Shown in pieces: positions 57,126 to 57,674 of a DNA stretch of 57,674 nucleotides (positions are counted from its first letter, which is position 1; each line of letters starts with the position of its first letter). The stretch lies in contig JAGBIF010000027.1 of assembly GCA_017935065.1 (NCBI GenBank), positions 1-57,674 of the forward strand, in the 5' to 3' direction. The notes beneath the pieces are model-generated. The model did no database searches. It was not told the DNA's origin and saw only the letters and a program-made list of their open reading frames with translations. The stretch is from Clostridia bacterium. Lineage in GTDB: Bacteria; Bacillota; Clostridia; Oscillospirales; CAG-272. The position numbers were made by a program, and so were the translations under genes.

Positions 57126-57154
57126 TTGACTTTTGTTTTTCCTTGTAGTATAAT
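57126..57154 (+). promoter_or_regulatory. rRNA operon promoter
   Basis: TTGACT (57126-57131), 17-nt spacer, TATAAT (57149-57154), preceded by A/T-rich sequence that could act as UP element. Transcription would start near 57161. Confidence 0.8.
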
Positions 57155-57160
57155 CTTACA

Positions 57161-57349
57161 AGCGGCCAAAAAACGGCTGCACTTGCTCCTTGAAAATTGA
57201 ACAACAAAAGAAATTTCTGAACGAGCACTGAAAAGTGCGAATGGAAATCTCGACAATAACTTTGAAACTCAAACAAAGTAAAGAAAGTCAAGAGAAAAGC
57301 TCTAAAGATATTAGTGGGTGAGGGAGACCTTGCCTGTTAAGATACAAAT
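57161..57349 (+). other. rRNA leader with boxA-like antitermination site
   Basis: TGCTCCTTGAAAATTGAACAAC (split here as TGCTCCTTGAAAA and TTGAACAAC) near 57184 is the usual Firmicute leader motif, with a boxA-like part. The rest should form the left half of the 16S processing stem. No gene is seen from 57019 to 57349. Confidence 0.7.
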
Positions 57350-57674
57350 TTTTTAGAGAGTTTGATCCTGGCTCAGGATTAACGCTGGCGGCGTGCATAA
57401 CACATTCAAGTCGAACGGAGTATAGAAATATACTTAGTGGCGGACGGGTGAGTAACGCGTGAGCAATCTACCTTCGGGTGAGGGATAACAACCGGAAACA
57501 GTTGCTAATACCTCATGAAATGGCAGTACCGCATGGTACAACCATCAAAGGCTTGCTGCCCGAAGATGAGCTTGCGTCTGATTAGGTAGTTGGTGAGGTA
57601 GCGGCTCACCAAGCCGACGATCAGTAGCCGGACTGAGAGGTTGAACGGCCACATTGGAACTGAGATACGGTCCA
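57350..57674 (+). rRNA. rrs: 16S ribosomal RNA, 5' part (cut by the window end)
   Basis: AGAGTTTGATCCTGGCTCAG begins at 57357, which corresponds to position 8 of the E. coli gene, so the 5' end is near 57350. GGCGGACGGGTGAGTAACGC and TGATTAGGTAGTTGGTGAGG-type conserved segments follow, and the window stops within helix 15-18 territory at gatacggtcca. V1-V2 are complete enough for a taxonomic search. Confidence 0.98.

Overview
The window is about 57.7 kb of a chromosome from a low-to-mid GC Firmicute, most likely an uncultured gut member of the class Clostridia. A GPR germination protease with a sigma-G-type promoter and a SigH-like sigma factor point to an endospore former. Several families typical of Clostridia support this: DUF4364, DUF512, DUF421/DUF4363 and the TIGR03960/TIGR03936 pair. 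The right edge enters a 16S rRNA gene at about 57350. I would not assign an order from this fragment.

Layout. 1-9.3 kb: assorted genes (methyltransferase-like protein, BspA-like lipoprotein, Gfo/Idh/MocA oxidoreductase, an XRE regulator with an unknown partner, NiaR, a VanZ/Ig-like protein, an esterase) separated by dense arrays of small hairpins. 9.3-14.4 kb: archaeal-type AspRS, an RpiB-like isomerase and three membrane proteins. 14.6-25.5 kb: a housekeeping series nrdR-yicC-remA-rpoZ-priA-def-fmt-Zn peptidase-rsmB-rlmN-rsgA. gmk, coaBC, prpC and prkC, often found in this series in Firmicutes, are missing. 25.6-28.5 kb: an AT-rich accessory island with a putative toxin/immunity pair, a regulator-like gene that looks leaderless with an operator-like palindrome in its promoter, and an iteron-like array ending just before the rplJ-rplL promoter. 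28.5-29.7 kb: L10 leader, rplJ, rplL. 30-35.7 kb: a low-complexity lipoprotein, a beta-mannosidase-like protein that seems to lack its nucleophile, a DUF11 protein and a MATE exporter. 35.7-40.2 kb: a minus-strand operon of lnt, an Mrr-like nuclease, three similarly built tail-anchored proteins and a small Cys protein. 40.4-45 kb: DUF512 protein, der, obgE, nitroreductase. 45-55.9 kb: gpr, an orphan solute-binding protein, DUF4364, sigH, a zinc-ribbon protein, rlmB, a degenerate P-type-ATPase-like membrane protein, and the TIGR03960/TIGR03936 pair. 56-57 kb: DUF421/DUF4363. 57.1 kb to the end: rRNA promoter, leader and 16S.

Three things stand out beyond gene content. First, a 156-nt element at 11407 and 15118, about 95% identical between copies, ends at the Shine-Dalgarno sequence of two unrelated genes and folds on paper into a three-way junction. 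A third locus (29845-29952) keeps the junction outline with different helix sequences. Second, at least ten intergenic arrays consist of a short constant linker alternating with different small hairpins, many with the GNA or TTC mini-hairpin loop. Third, two protein systems look unusual: the Mrr-like nuclease with three tail-anchored proteins, and the 897-aa protein in which the phosphorylated Asp of a P-type ATPase appears replaced by Ser. Everything here was read by eye; no homology search or folding program was run.
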